NCBI GenBank assembly: GCA_035610835.1 | Contig: CM069449.1 | Coordinates: 42,180,768-42,244,767 of the forward strand | Source: Ophiura sarsii | Lineage: Eukaryota; Echinodermata; Ophiuroidea; Amphilepidida; Ophiuridae | Direction of reading: 5' to 3' | Length of the DNA: 64,000 nucleotides | Shown: piece after piece, positions 24,401 through 34,969 of the stretch | How the letters are laid out: each line of letters starts with the position of its first letter | How positions within the stretch are numbered: position 1 is the stretch's first letter | The notes under the pieces: model-generated | Databases searched by the model: none | Seen by the model: the letters and a program-made list of their open reading frames with translations, nothing else | Told to the model about the DNA's origin: nothing | Position numbers and translations under genes: made by a program

Positions 24401-27400
24401 TCCAGTTACAGCAGCAAGAATGTTTGAAAATAGGGTGCAATCTTTCATCAACGATGTCATTATGTCTAAAGCCGAACCAATTGGAAAGGTAGAAGATTAT
24501 TACTACAGAACCGAATTCCAGCAGAGAGGTTGGCCTCATATTCATATGGTTGTATGGGTAAAGGATGCACCAAAATTGGATGTAGATCCCGATGATGAGA
24601 TCGTGAAATTTGTGGATACAAATATACAATGTGCAATGCCACCCGAAACTGATACCGAATTGTACGAGATAGTGACAAGTGTTCAGATGCACAGCAAGAA
24701 TCACACAAAGTCATGCAGAAAGAACAGGCTGAGAGCTAAAATCGTGTGTCGATATCTTTTCCCGAAACCGCCATGTAACCGAACATTCATATGCAGACCA
24801 AATGGGGTAATAAATGAACAAAGAGAAAATGACGATGATGATCAAGCTGCTCTCAAAGAAAAAGAAGCAAAAGCAAGACAAATATTGGAGTCTGTGTGGG
24901 AACTAATCTTAAATCAAGATAATAACTTTGAAGAAGTTGATCAGGTTCTCAGAGAAGCAAATGTAACCCAATCAGAATTTGAAGAATCCCTCGAAATACT
25001 ATCTAAGAGGAAGACAATGTATCTGAAACGTGGTGTCAATGATCAATGGGTCAACAACTATAACGCCGATCTAATACGTTGCTGGAATGGAAACATGGAT
25101 ATTCAGTATGTGCTAGATCCATACGCCTGCATCATGTACATGGTATCATACATTACCAAAGCCGAGAGAGAGATGGGTGACCTTCTTACAAATGCACAAA
25201 AAGAAGCAGCAGAAGGAAATGACGATGCCATATCTCAATTGAGAAAGCTAGGAAGTACGTACCTTCAAAACAGAGAAATCAGTGTTATGGGTGCCATTTA
25301 CCATACATGTAGTATGCCATTGAAAAAATGTACGCGCAATGTCATCTTCTTGCAAACAGACTTGAATGGGCAAAAGATATCCCTCCCTCTTAAGACTCTA
25401 CAAGCAAATGCAGGAAAGAGTGATCAAGTATGGATGCCAACTCAAATCGACAAATACATAGCCAGACCAAGAACACAGAAGTACAACGACATGTGCATGG
25501 CAACATTTTTCTCAAGACATTACCAATTGACAAGATCAACGGGTAATAATCATTCAGATCAGGAATCTGATAGTGAAATAGATGATGATGACGTGCCAAT
25601 CAATGCTAGTACAAGCCAGAAGCGCCGGAGCAATCCTCCAATAAATCTGCAACACAATCTAGGGAAAATGAAAGAACGTGAAAGGAAACCAGCAGTTATT
25701 CGTTATCCACGCGTTTCAGTTAAGAAAGATAGTGAAAGATATCATATGAACATGCTTCGCTTATATTTACCTCATCGCAATGAGAACATCAAGCCCGAAC
25801 AGTTTGTTACATATCAAAGTTACCACCTTACTGGATTCACAACAGTCAACAGAGAAAGAGTAGCAGTGAAAGATATTGTCGCACAAAATATGAAGGAATT
25901 TGAACCTGCCACAGATGAAATCGATGATGCATGGGAAGCACTACAACAAAATGCAGACATTGAAGATGCGTGGGCAGCTATTGCACCACAATCTGAACAA
26001 CAACGTTCTAATGATAGACTGATGAGAAATGAGATATGTGAGTCCGATGATGATTTTGATGAAATTCATTTACCAGACCTTCAGCCACGAAACAGAGCTA
26101 CAGATTTACCGAAATGTCAAATTGAGTCTCGTAACCCAGAATTTACAGAGGAACAAGCACATTCCATGATGAGACAGCTGAATAACGAGCAACGTCAACT
26201 ATTCAACCATATCAGTAAATGGTGCAATGATAAATCACGAGACAGTACGGTTGAACCGTTTAACATATTTCTAACTGGAGGTGCGGGCACTGGCAAGTCT
26301 CATGTTATCCGATGTATTCAATATCAAGCTCAAAAAGCATTTGCGCCAATTACCGATTCTGCTGATGATGTAACAGTGCTATTGGTTGCTCAAACAGGAA
26401 CAGCTGCATTCAACATATCAGGCCAAACAATAAACTCAGCCTTTAAAATCAACCCAAAGTCACCAAAAGACTATAGACCTCTTGCTGAAGAATCCGTCAA
26501 TACATTGCGTGCAAAGTTCCAGCATCTACAACTTGTTATCATAGATGAGATTTCAATGGTAAGCACGACACAACTTGCATACATACACGGACGACTGCAA
26601 CAAATCAAAGGCACTCACAGTAGTACAGCATGGTTTGGTAACATTTCCGTCTTGGCAGTTGGCGATTTCCATCAATTACCACCGGTATCTCCACCTACAC
26701 CACTGTGTTTTCCACATCCACAGGCATTGAAAGACATATGGAATCCCCGCTTTCAAGTAGTTGAATTAACAGAAATCATGCGCCAAAGAGATGACGCTGT
26801 GTTTGCTCAAATGCTTAACCGACTCCGTGTTAGAACCAAAGATAAACCACTTGATAAAGGAGACGAGGAATTGCTGAAATCACGGATAGTAGATACAAAT
26901 ACACTGTCAGCCCCTCCAGATGCGTTGCACCTGTTCTACCTCAACGCAGACGTTGATTCCTACAATAACGCAAAACTTCAATCTTTGGACACAGAGACAC
27001 ATACCGTAATAGCTGTTGACGTTGACCAAAGGGGAGGTCGAGTTTTGAAAGTTAATGACACTCCTCACAAAACATCCAAGAAAGATGACACGAATCTTGC
27101 GCCAGAAGTTAAATTGGCAGTGAATGCTCGAGCAATGCTTATAGCTAATGTAGATGTGTCCGATGGTCTATGCAACGGTGTGTCAGGTATTATCAAGGGA
27201 ATCGAATTCGGCAATTCACCACGTATGCCAAAGGCTGTGTTCGTAAAATTTGACAATGACCGAGTTGGGGCGAATGCACGAAAATCACAAAGTATGCCAC
27301 CAGAATATTCAGACTGTGTCGCAATAGTCCCTCGCAAAGACACATTTCAAATGAAAGGACGGACATATAGTACTACGAGAGAACAAGTTCCTCTTAAACT

Positions 27401-28268
27401 TGCATGGGGTGTAACCATTCACAAAGTCCAGGGACAGACGACTGAGCAAGCTGTAATTTCCATGAAAGGTCTAAGGACTTCAATGGCTTACGTAGCGTTA
27501 AGTCGAGTCACAACTCTAGATGGAATGTACTTAACGGACTATAAATCACAAAGCATCTTTTGTAACCAGAACATTGACTCAGAAGTTGCCAAGATGCCCT
27601 ACTGCAACCTTTCCAGAGCCAATCCATTGGTCAGTGTTGATCACAACAAACACTTCATTATCGCTCATCATAACATACAGAGCCTACGTGCCCATATTGA
27701 AGATCTGAGAAAGAATTCAGAAATCCGCAAAGCACATGTGATATGTTTATCTGAGACATGGTTAACAGATAGCGATGACAAGGACACTTTATCAATAGAC
27801 GGATATTGTCTTGAAACGGTTAACTATGGTAGAGGTAAAGGCGTAGCTATATATGTTCAGAATAGTGTTAACTACACGGTGGTTCCACTTGCACGGAGCA
27901 CAGACTGCAATGCACTTGCGATTAGAACATACGGAGCATCGGACATATTGGTAGCTGCCATATACAAGCCCGTAGCGACCACCACTTCTGCATTTTGTTC
28001 AGAAATGTACAGCATCACCGCACAAACCGAGGTTTTAGATATTGAGTATGCAGTATTTGCGGGCGATTTCAATCACAATTTACTAAAGGATGCTATATTA
28101 CCTCCATTCAGGCAATATCATCAAGTAATATCTGAACCAACAACTACTAAAGGGACACTTCTTGACCACATCTACATAAAGCCTTGCCCTGCTCAGTATG
28201 ATGCGTCAGTATTAACAACGTATTACAGCTACCATGACCCGGTATTCATTGCAGTAAAATATGAATGA
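21480..28268 (+). CDS. Helitron RepHel protein with protease-like N terminus and C-terminal EEP endonuclease (Helentron type)
   Basis: An uninterrupted 2262-residue ORF encodes a rolling-circle transposase. In order: (1) a putative papain-like cysteine protease with Q103-C104-x-C-N107 and D235-S-H237, resembling herpes-tegument/OTU-type deubiquitinases; (2) about five 17-residue repeats, residues 373-462; (3) paired Cys-x2-Cys motifs at C502/C505 and C554/C557; (4) a Helitron-like N region with acidic linker; (5) a Rep nuclease with HUH motif H1020-I-H1022 and tyrosines Y1220 and Y1224 in Y-x3-Y-x2-K; (6) a PIF1-type helicase with Walker A GGAGTGKS (K1606), DE box D1689-E1690, GDFHQLPP, and C-terminal HKVQGQT and ALSR motifs; (7) an EEP nuclease from about 2058 with N2065, E2092, GDFN at 2195-2198 and H2252. 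In the last motif the usual S-D-H reads S-Y-H. Such EEP fusions define Helentron/Helitron2 elements. No frameshift or stop is present, suggesting recent activity. Start chosen as the first ATG of the open frame. Confidence 0.93.
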   Translation: MPRRNARSKAAKLASIARKSSKNADQITSMPRSKVKARVELASTSEKIPLFPNSNISKINHEAQVIQCIPNVASIDEVVFSRKVRGHFNQGDNQFSEESSGRQCPCNSLVMLCEIDEKFDTLLQKDIDEVLRNGDELYNIIASELEAQGELNTVDKYLEIEQLPTTFALDNRIYNVQYETAVTGRIASTPGSAFEPLDVILQQAFLDHTRNILILGTSYMMAMYKDQSDQYMFFDSHSRNDNGLMTSEGSAIALYFPDIHNLYTYIRCLCDSLNLQALTLVTIQPITVQSDEENCNVSDQTIPVPFDQPSCSSSNGLMPIDQTATRNVNTADISNPDQSQIQKDKRLANKRAIAKLAYPQAKKRKRYQSKRNHTDPVKGPLIRLKKNQHYADPVNGPLIRQKAKKHYADPVNGPLIRQKAKKHYADPVNGPLIRQKAKKHYADPVNGPLIRQKAKKHYADPVIKRKKIQQTKINRLNKNSNMATVIAKFQKSCHAQQLIYKCEICRRINFKRQVIALNTDKYNQRALRKALPSGTLFERLPTSNSNTEREAWICITCHRTIKTKQTVPTLACVNKLNLHEQPPQLSELNMLERHLISPAIPFMKMISLIKGCQKGIHGQVVCVKADINNTAHSLPRLPSDESLIRVKLKRKLQYKGHHMCQDVNPDKLRQALLWLKENNPEYEDIDIDFEEFNGMLDDQLIQGDQSEDVSGNDNIENNTESEIVPESSQSQENEFENNDEEQDQNDDITNTSAPLYSFLHPVDFAQYVADKHDTTILALAPGEGNTPEKVLNMEAKCFPVEFPDGANTCIEERNPKVSPSRFFNSRLFSADNRFARNPEYIFFALYATEVHQISSNISIATRIGSSQLASGRQITASMLRNRDEVLQIMKRDEGYRFLAATRGTPAYWEKSKRDLFAMVRQLGIPTFFVTFSAADRRWIEIDNAILIQQGKTPMTAEQHKNMTWDQHCRIIMSNPVTAARMFENRVQSFINDVIMSKAEPIGKVEDYYYRTEFQQRGWPHIHMVVWVKDAPKLDVDPDDEIVKFVDTNIQCAMPPETDTELYEIVTSVQMHSKNHTKSCRKNRLRAKIVCRYLFPKPPCNRTFICRPNGVINEQRENDDDDQAALKEKEAKARQILESVWELILNQDNNFEEVDQVLREANVTQSEFEESLEILSKRKTMYLKRGVNDQWVNNYNADLIRCWNGNMDIQYVLDPYACIMYMVSYITKAEREMGDLLTNAQKEAAEGNDDAISQLRKLGSTYLQNREISVMGAIYHTCSMPLKKCTRNVIFLQTDLNGQKISLPLKTLQANAGKSDQVWMPTQIDKYIARPRTQKYNDMCMATFFSRHYQLTRSTGNNHSDQESDSEIDDDDVPINASTSQKRRSNPPINLQHNLGKMKERERKPAVIRYPRVSVKKDSERYHMNMLRLYLPHRNENIKPEQFVTYQSYHLTGFTTVNRERVAVKDIVAQNMKEFEPATDEIDDAWEALQQNADIEDAWAAIAPQSEQQRSNDRLMRNEICESDDDFDEIHLPDLQPRNRATDLPKCQIESRNPEFTEEQAHSMMRQLNNEQRQLFNHISKWCNDKSRDSTVEPFNIFLTGGAGTGKSHVIRCIQYQAQKAFAPITDSADDVTVLLVAQTGTAAFNISGQTINSAFKINPKSPKDYRPLAEESVNTLRAKFQHLQLVIIDEISMVSTTQLAYIHGRLQQIKGTHSSTAWFGNISVLAVGDFHQLPPVSPPTPLCFPHPQALKDIWNPRFQVVELTEIMRQRDDAVFAQMLNRLRVRTKDKPLDKGDEELLKSRIVDTNTLSAPPDALHLFYLNADVDSYNNAKLQSLDTETHTVIAVDVDQRGGRVLKVNDTPHKTSKKDDTNLAPEVKLAVNARAMLIANVDVSDGLCNGVSGIIKGIEFGNSPRMPKAVFVKFDNDRVGANARKSQSMPPEYSDCVAIVPRKDTFQMKGRTYSTTREQVPLKLAWGVTIHKVQGQTTEQAVISMKGLRTSMAYVALSRVTTLDGMYLTDYKSQSIFCNQNIDSEVAKMPYCNLSRANPLVSVDHNKHFIIAHHNIQSLRAHIEDLRKNSEIRKAHVICLSETWLTDSDDKDTLSIDGYCLETVNYGRGKGVAIYVQNSVNYTVVPLARSTDCNALAIRTYGASDILVAAIYKPVATTTSAFCSEMYSITAQTEVLDIEYAVFAGDFNHNLLKDAILPPFRQYHQVISEPTTTKGTLLDHIYIKPCPAQYDASVLTTYYSYHDPVFIAVKYE
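22596..22866 (+). repeat. 51-bp intragenic repeat in the Helitron ORF
   Basis: Four full in-frame copies plus partial copies at each end encode H-Y-A-D-P-V-N-G-P-L-I-R-Q-K-A-K-K. Copies are nearly identical at the DNA level, implying recent expansion or homogenisation. The repeat is very basic and lies between the protease-like and zinc-finger regions, so it may act as a nucleic-acid-binding or spacer segment (inference). Confidence 0.9.
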
Positions 28269-28312
28269 TCATCGTGAATCGTGATTATAGTTGTTCTATT
28301 CCCCATCTTCCA

Positions 28313-28318
28313 AATAAA
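28313..28318 (+). terminator. Polyadenylation signal AATAAA after Helitron ORF
   Basis: AATAAA lies 45 bp downstream of the stop codon, a plausible cleavage and polyadenylation signal for the RepHel transcript. Downstream GU-rich elements are not obvious. Confidence 0.55.
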
Positions 28319-28888
28319 GGCAAGACCTATATAAACAATTTTTCGTGAACTGCACAAATCCATGTATTCAATTATATGTCACCAGGGGTCACTGTGTTAA
28401 TGGCTGAGAAACAAATGTTTATCTAAATGCAGCATTTAAGTGATGTAAAGAGTAAAAAATTCACAGTATATAATAAATCTAAATGATGTTGACTGCTCCT
28501 GTTCGTACATGAATTATTGGCCGAGAAGAGATGGATATCCTTTTCAGCAATTTATATTAAGCGTATGATCATAATTATCATGTATTTCAATTCATAAAAG
28601 GTTTAGTAACATAATTGTTATAGCAGAATAACATCTAAATTGCAACAATTTTTCAAAATAAAAACATGTATAAATATTTCTTTTCATATTAAGTGCAATC
28701 CGACGATTTCTCTCACCAAAAATTCAAAGGGGGATTTGCCCGCAATTAGACGGGCGAATCTCTGTGAAAAATCCATGCGTAAGTTAAGCCTTGACTTTGT
28801 CAAGGTTCCGTGCATTGGGGTTCACGGATTAAAACGTCCCCCACTTAACGTTCATATTACCATGAACGTAAACGTATTAACGATCGAT
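28319..28888. other. 3' flank of the Helitron
   Basis: AT-rich and non-coding. Near 28735-28860 are several small hairpins: GCCCG...CGGGC (about 28739-28756), CCTTGACTTTGTCAAGG (about 28789-28805) and ACGTTCA...TGAACGT (about 28849-28870). One could be the element's 3' hairpin, but no clear terminus was defined. The AGGTCA array begins at about 28890. Confidence 0.5.
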
Positions 28889-31500
28889 CAACCTCAAAGT
28901 GACATGTCACACGGGGTCACTAGAGGTCATTGAACTTTACAGGTGAAAATCTTAAAACATGCTCCGATTTTGACGGGACTACCTTTTTCTTCAAAGGTCA
29001 AGAAAAGGTCACTAGGGGTCAAAAAGTGATTTTCACTTAAAACGCCGTTGCAATTTAGTGAAATTACCTAGGATCGTCAGAATTGGCCAACATATTCCTG
29101 TTGACCGTACGCATATACAATAGTGCGGTTTTTAAAATCAAAACTGAACGCTGATTGGTTCCAACAAATACGCACATCCCCGCTCTCTAACTACCAAATC
29201 CAAAGACCGCAACACTTATAAACCTAGACTAATATCCGCGATCTCCGATCGCAGCTTATGTCTAGTTCTTTCTTTCTTCCGTCATGGGACCTATAGCTCC
29301 GTAACCATTAGGCCGATTTTGACCATATTTAGTCATAAGAACCCTTTTGTGCACCACTACTCAGGTTGTAAAGCATAAGGGGTCAAAGGTCACACAAGGG
29401 TAACTAGGGGTCAAAATGTGATTTTCACTTAAAACGCATTTGCAATTTATTGAAATGACCTAGGATCTTGAGAATTGGCCAACATATTTCTTTTGACCGT
29501 ACGCATATATAATAGTTCGGTTTTTTAAATCGAAAAATGTTTGGGGTTACTAGGGGTCAAAATGTAAATTTTACAACATTCACTCAAAACCCTACTTGTC
29601 CGAGGGAAAATGACTGATGATACTCAGAATTATTCAAAAGATTCCTTGGATCCATGTACATATAGGGTGCTTCTCCACTAAAAGTGAAATGTCAAACGGG
29701 GTCACTAGGGGTCATTGAACTTTACAAGGGGAAAATATAAGGCATGCTCCGATTTTTACCGGGTTTCTTTTATTTTGTGGGCATTGATCAGACAAGAACA
29801 AAAGTCAATCATACTGTTAAGGTCAAAGGTCAAGAAAAGGTCCCTAGGGGTCAAAATGTACATTTTCACTCCGCGCACTCAAAATACTACTTGTCCGAGA
29901 CGAAATGACCGATGATTGTCAGAATTTGTCAAAAGATTCCTCTTATCCATGTTCATATAGGGTGCTTCTCCATTAAAAGTGACATGTCAAACGGGGTCAC
30001 TAGGGGTCATTGAACTATACAGGTGTAAAACTGAAGACATGCTCTGATTTTGACCGGACTACTTTTTCTTGTGCGCATTGATAAGCCAAGAAAAAAAGTT
30101 AATTATAAGTTTGGGGTCAAAGGTCAAGAAAAGGTCATTAGGGTTCAAAATGTATTTTTTTAACTACTTCAGGGCTGAAATTTATAAAAACATTTATCAA
30201 ATATAGTACAACTTAAGGATATTGCCCTTTGACAACATATAGCAAGGTCAAAGGTCAAAGCCCTCGACTAATATCCGTGATCTAAGATCACAATTATCTC
30301 TAGTTCCTTCTTCTTCCGTCATGGGACCTATAGCTCCGTAACCATTGACCCTATTTTGACCATATTTGGTCACAAGTACCCTTATGTGCACCACTACTCA
30401 GGTTTTAAAGCACAAGAGGTCAAAGGTCACACAGGGGTCAAACGCGATTTTCACTTAAAACGTCCTTGCTACTTAGCGAAATGACACAGGATGCTGAGAA
30501 TTGGTCAACATGTTCCTTTGGACAGTACGCATGTATAATAGTTAGGTTTTTAAAATCGAAAAATATTTGGCGTCAGTAGGGGTCAAAATGTAAATTGTCA
30601 CTCCAATCACTCAAAATGCTACTTGTCCGAGAGGAAATGACTAATGATTGTCAGAATTAGTCAAAAGATTCCTCTCATCCATGTTCATATAGGGTCCTTC
30701 TCCACTAAAAGTGACATGTCACACGGGGTCACTAGAGGTCATTGAACTATACAGGTGAACATCTTATGACATGCTCCGATTTTGACGGGACTACTTTTTT
30801 CTTGTGCGCATTGATCAGACAAGCAAAAAAGTCAATTACAAGTTTTGGGTCAGAGGTCAAGAAAGGTCTTCTTTATATTAGTCGAGAAACGACTAATATA
30901 CTGTATTCGTCCTGTTTCCTTCTTCTTCCGTCATGGGACCTATAGCTCCGTAACCATTGACCCGATTTTGACCATATTTGGTCACAAGTATCCTTATGTG
31001 CACCACTACTCAGGTTTTAAAGCACAAGAGGTCAAAGGTCACACAGGGGTCAAACGCGATTTTCACTTAAAACGTCCTTGCTACTTAGCGAAATGACACA
31101 GGATGCTGAGAATTGGTCAACATGTTCCTTTGGACAGTACGCATGTATAATAGTTCGGTTTTTAAAATCGAAAAATATTTGGCGTCAGTAGGGGTCAAAA
31201 TGTAAATTGTCACTCCAATCACTCAAAATGCTACTTGTCCGAGAGGAAATGACTAATGATTGTCAGAATTAGTCAAAAGATTCTTCTCATCCATGTTCAT
31301 ATAGGGTCCTTCTCCACTAAAAGTGACATGTCACACGGGGTCACTAGAGGTCATTGAACTATACAAGTGAAAATCTAAAGACATGCTCCGATTTTGACGG
31401 GACTACTTTTTTCTTGTGCGCATTGATCAGACAAGCAAAAAAGTCAATTACAAGTTTTGGGTCAGAGGTCAAAAAAAGGTCAATAGGGGTCAAAATGTAA
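28889..31500 (+). repeat. Second block of Helentron/HINE-like units
   Basis: Same family as 1-11560. CTAG ends lie at 29262-29265 (hairpin GCGATCTCCGATCGC) and 30300-30303 (hairpin GTGATCTAAGATCAC). A ~470-bp subunit is repeated at 30307-30870 and 30918-31480 with the 5' terminal palindrome between (about 30875-30903). It lies directly 3' of the autonomous Helitron. Confidence 0.7.
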
Positions 31501-31845
31501 ATGTCCCTAAATCTAGAATGATTGTCCTGTCCAGCGCTGTCATGTCATGTTGATATCCGTATAATGTCATATACGGCATTCCATCAACACATTTGTAATA
31601 GAAAGTATGAATTAATGCAAAAAAAATAATATCACAAAGCGGAAATGGAGTTAGATTTCCATTCAAACATCTTCGGACTCAGTACTACAAAAGACACAAG
31701 TAGTGACAGAATCAGCAAATCATATAAAGGATTAACAAATTATTTGAGAAAAAGGGGATGCACATATAATCTTTTCTTATCATAAAAACGTGCCAAACTA
31801 TGGCACGCCCCAGAGGACAAAAACGTGTTGAGACTAATATATATT
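31501..31845. other. Non-array block between units
   Basis: Breaks the array. The part at about 31670-31765 matches about 12005-12105 in inverted orientation, so a separate dispersed element borders both arrays. No gene is seen. Confidence 0.5.
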
Positions 31846-32588
31846 TCTTTCTTTCTCCTGTCATAAGACCTATAGCTCCGTAACCATTGAGCCGATTTTA
31901 ACCATATTTGGTCATAAGTACCCTTATGTGCACCACTACTCAGGTTGTAAAGCATAAGGGGTCAAAGGTCACACAAGGGTAACTAGGGGTCAAAACGTGA
32001 TTTTCACTTAAAACGCATTTGCAATTTAGTGAAATGACCTAGGATCGTGAGAATTGGCCAACATATTCCTTTTGACCGTACGCATATATCATAGTTAGGT
32101 TTTTTAAATCGAAAAATGTTTGGGGTCACTAGAGGTCAAAATGTAAATTTTAACTCATTCACTCAAAATGCTACTTGTCCGAGGGCAAATGACTGATGAT
32201 ACTCAGAATTGGTCAAAAGATTCCTTCGGTCCATGTTCATATAGGGTGCTTCTCCACCAAAAGTGACATTTCAAACTGGGTCACTAGGGGTCATTGAACT
32301 ATACTGGTGAAAAACTGAAGACATGCTCTGATTTTGACCGGACTACTTTTTTCTTGTGCGCATTGATAAGCCGAGAGAAAAAGTCAATAATAAGTTTGGG
32401 GTCAAAGGTAAAAAAAAGGTCATTAGGGTTCAAAATGTATTTTTTTAACTACTTCAGGGCTGAAATTTATAAAAACAATTATCAAATATAAAATATTATA
32501 AGGTTATTGCCCTTTGACAACATATACTAAGGTCAAAGGTCAAAGCCCTCGACTAATATCCGTGATCTAAGATCACAATTATCTCTAG
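31846..32588 (+). mobile_element. Solitary Helentron/HINE-like copy with readable 3' boundary
   Basis: Starts after 'gttgagactaatata' with a TTTC microsatellite and the standard body, and ends with CGACTAATAT, hairpin GTGATCTAAGATCAC, 'aattatct' and CTAG at 32585-32588. Downstream of CTAG the sequence leaves the repeat completely ('ttacttctttatt'), so CTAG immediately followed by T is the true 3' end. This supports the terminus assigned to units inside the arrays. Confidence 0.65.
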
Positions 32589-33697
32589 TTACTTCTTTAT
32601 TTGTTACCTTTTAGTACTTAAATTACATTTTCAGTTGAATTGTATGTAATTTTTCAATAAAATACGTTATTTGTTTATTTATCATGTTATTGTTTTCAAC
32701 AAATCATTATCCAGCAAATGTCGAAAACCCGATTAATTCTCGATGTGTAGTATACCTCCTAGAGTCCGCTTATACCTGAACAGAATTCTGGTCCATAAAA
32801 TGAATTTGCGCCCTCTATCGCCCCGCCCAACTCTGCCCTAAAACTCCGCCCTTCTTTCCATATTTATAATCAAGAAATGAATGTATGTTGTTGTTTTTAA
32901 ATTTCATAACTAATTAAGTCGTTCCTTCATCTTTAAGTAATAAGATAAAACCACAGAGACAAGAAAGTTGATGTCACCTCATTGGTTAAAAGGCCGCCTT
33001 ACGATTTACATTATTCACCACCTTTCGTAATGAATATGCATATTGGATCACAAGTCCCGCCTCTAAAATTTATCAAAGCTATTATAGATGGCGCTATTTA
33101 ATAGGGCCGTTGTGCATCGTTTCGGTGGGTATAGGTTGTTATTGTACCGTTTATTAGCTTAATAATAAATGTTTTTGTTGGTATTGACACAAACACAAGA
33201 TATTCCCCTTAAAATACTTGCATACAATATATTTTGTTGTTAATTAATAAATACACAGACAATAAACAATTCTGATGTATGATATTTATTAAACTCAAAT
33301 TACAGTAACAATACAAGTTCGCCTACGGCTCTTGGTTGAACGTCGATAAAAGAGTCAAGAGGGCGTTCGCTATAATGTTCAATTTTTTGCTTGTGTAAGG
33401 CTTGTGTGGAAGGCTTTTAATCTATGCAATTTCATCATCCCATCCCATCTTCTGACATTCTAATACTCTATTTATACCACGGTGCAACTTATATCATAAA
33501 ATATGTTGACGTTATAAAATCAGTAGAGTTTCCGTCCGAGTTCAAAGAAGATTTTAAAGACACCACCACAATGCATTGCATTTTTTGCAAAATGCCTTAA
33601 TTCTGATCTCCAAATCATATTGAGGGGGGAGGGGGGGGGGGGGAGGGGGCATGGCCCCGGATTTACGTTTTCGTGGCCCTGGGGCCAGGCCAAAATG
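32589..33697. other. Non-coding spacer left of the segmental duplication
   Basis: AT-rich with no supportable gene. A poly-G tract lies near 33630. The segment near 33535-33610 ('aaagacaccaccacaatgca') has an inverted relative near 51595-51640. Confidence 0.45.
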
Positions 33698-34325
33698 TGG
33701 AGGCCCCATAACTCACTGTGAGGAACCATGTGCTCTCAAGTTGCTAAAGAGCGAGAACAATAAGGGAAACATGATTTATAAGTAGGGTCCCACCGAAAAT
33801 TGCCAATTTGCTGACAAAAGCACGGTAACTAAAACTGACCAACAGTGCGTAGCACGCACAAACTTGCTAATTTATACTTTCTTGGCCATATTGAGGTACA
33901 GTTTGGCTTTGAACGAGAACATTTATTGCGCTTTCTCCTTTTCTTCTCTTAGACTTTTCCCCCTATATTTGCCCCCCCCCCCCCCCCCCCCAAAAAAAGG
34001 GCCCTGGGCCCGGGCCCATTAGCTGGCCCAACGGTAAATCCAGCTTATTATTATCTGGATGTTCGTCCTTAACCTTCCTAGTTTGATAAATCCTTATAGG
34101 GCCTATGTCAGCTTTGTATAAACCATTTGTGTACACTTCTACCGAGATAATTTGATAACTGGTCGTTCAATATTCAATTGTACCGCAGGCGTGTTCTTAG
34201 TAGGATATACAGTTGACCTGGTGAAGAAGCTTACTTTTTAAACTGAGGTAAACATCAACATGTTCATATTTTGTGCAGAATGCAATACGTAGCAAGAATC
34301 ACTGAAATAAGCCAGATATCTGTCG

Positions 34326-34530
34326 TAGTTAATGCTTTATGCGCGGCAGTCGTCTGCAGACGACAGTTATAAGTTCCAACACTGCACAAAATGTTTTAGA
34401 AATGCCAACATTATTTAATTTCATCTCCATATTTTGAATCACCATGAGAATCAAAATAAATACAAACATGCCTAATTTTGGTTCAGTAATCGTTGAAATA
34501 GACTTTGAAAGTTGGAAACGGTTTTAGCCC
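34326..34530. mobile_element. Degenerate copy of the CACTTTCC/CGTCTGCAGACG MITE
   Basis: Contains 'cagtcgtctgcagacgacag' and the body found at 39530-39763 ('ggttcagtaatcgttgaaatagac'), but its termini are mutated (gttaatgctttatgcg) and the right end is lost. Its counterpart in unit 2 starts at 42706. Confidence 0.55.
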
Positions 34531-34969
34531 GGATGAAGAAAAATTCTGTTCAAATGGATACTGATAGGTAGATTATTATTGATTTTCTTAATTAGGGCCA
34601 ATTACACACTCAATGACGATTGGGTTGGGTAAGAGGCGATGCGCCTCAAACCGGCGTGAAAAACTACAATTTCCAACTAATTTACCTGTCTTCCTTTCTC
34701 CTTTCTGTCCGTTTCCTTTCCTTTTTCCCTTTCCTTCCCTTTTTGTCCCCTTTTCTCCCTTCCTTCGCCTTCACGATTTTGCCGGTCATTTTCTTTCAGG
34801 GGCGAGGACACTTTGCAAGCTGCAAGTTGAGAGAAAACATCAGGAATCCATTGAACTAGTGTGTTAGCTTTTTGGTATTCTAGGGTTATATAATTAATGG
34901 AAAACATTTCAAAACAATAGTTTTAACTATTAAGTGATTTTTAAGTTTTTTGCATTGATATATATTATA

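Noticed and set aside
28319..29265. Claim that the autonomous Helitron and the CTAG arrays share termini
   Set aside because: Although adjacent and structurally compatible, no matching 5' and 3' ends around 21480-28268 could be shown from the sequence, so the link is left as a hypothesis.
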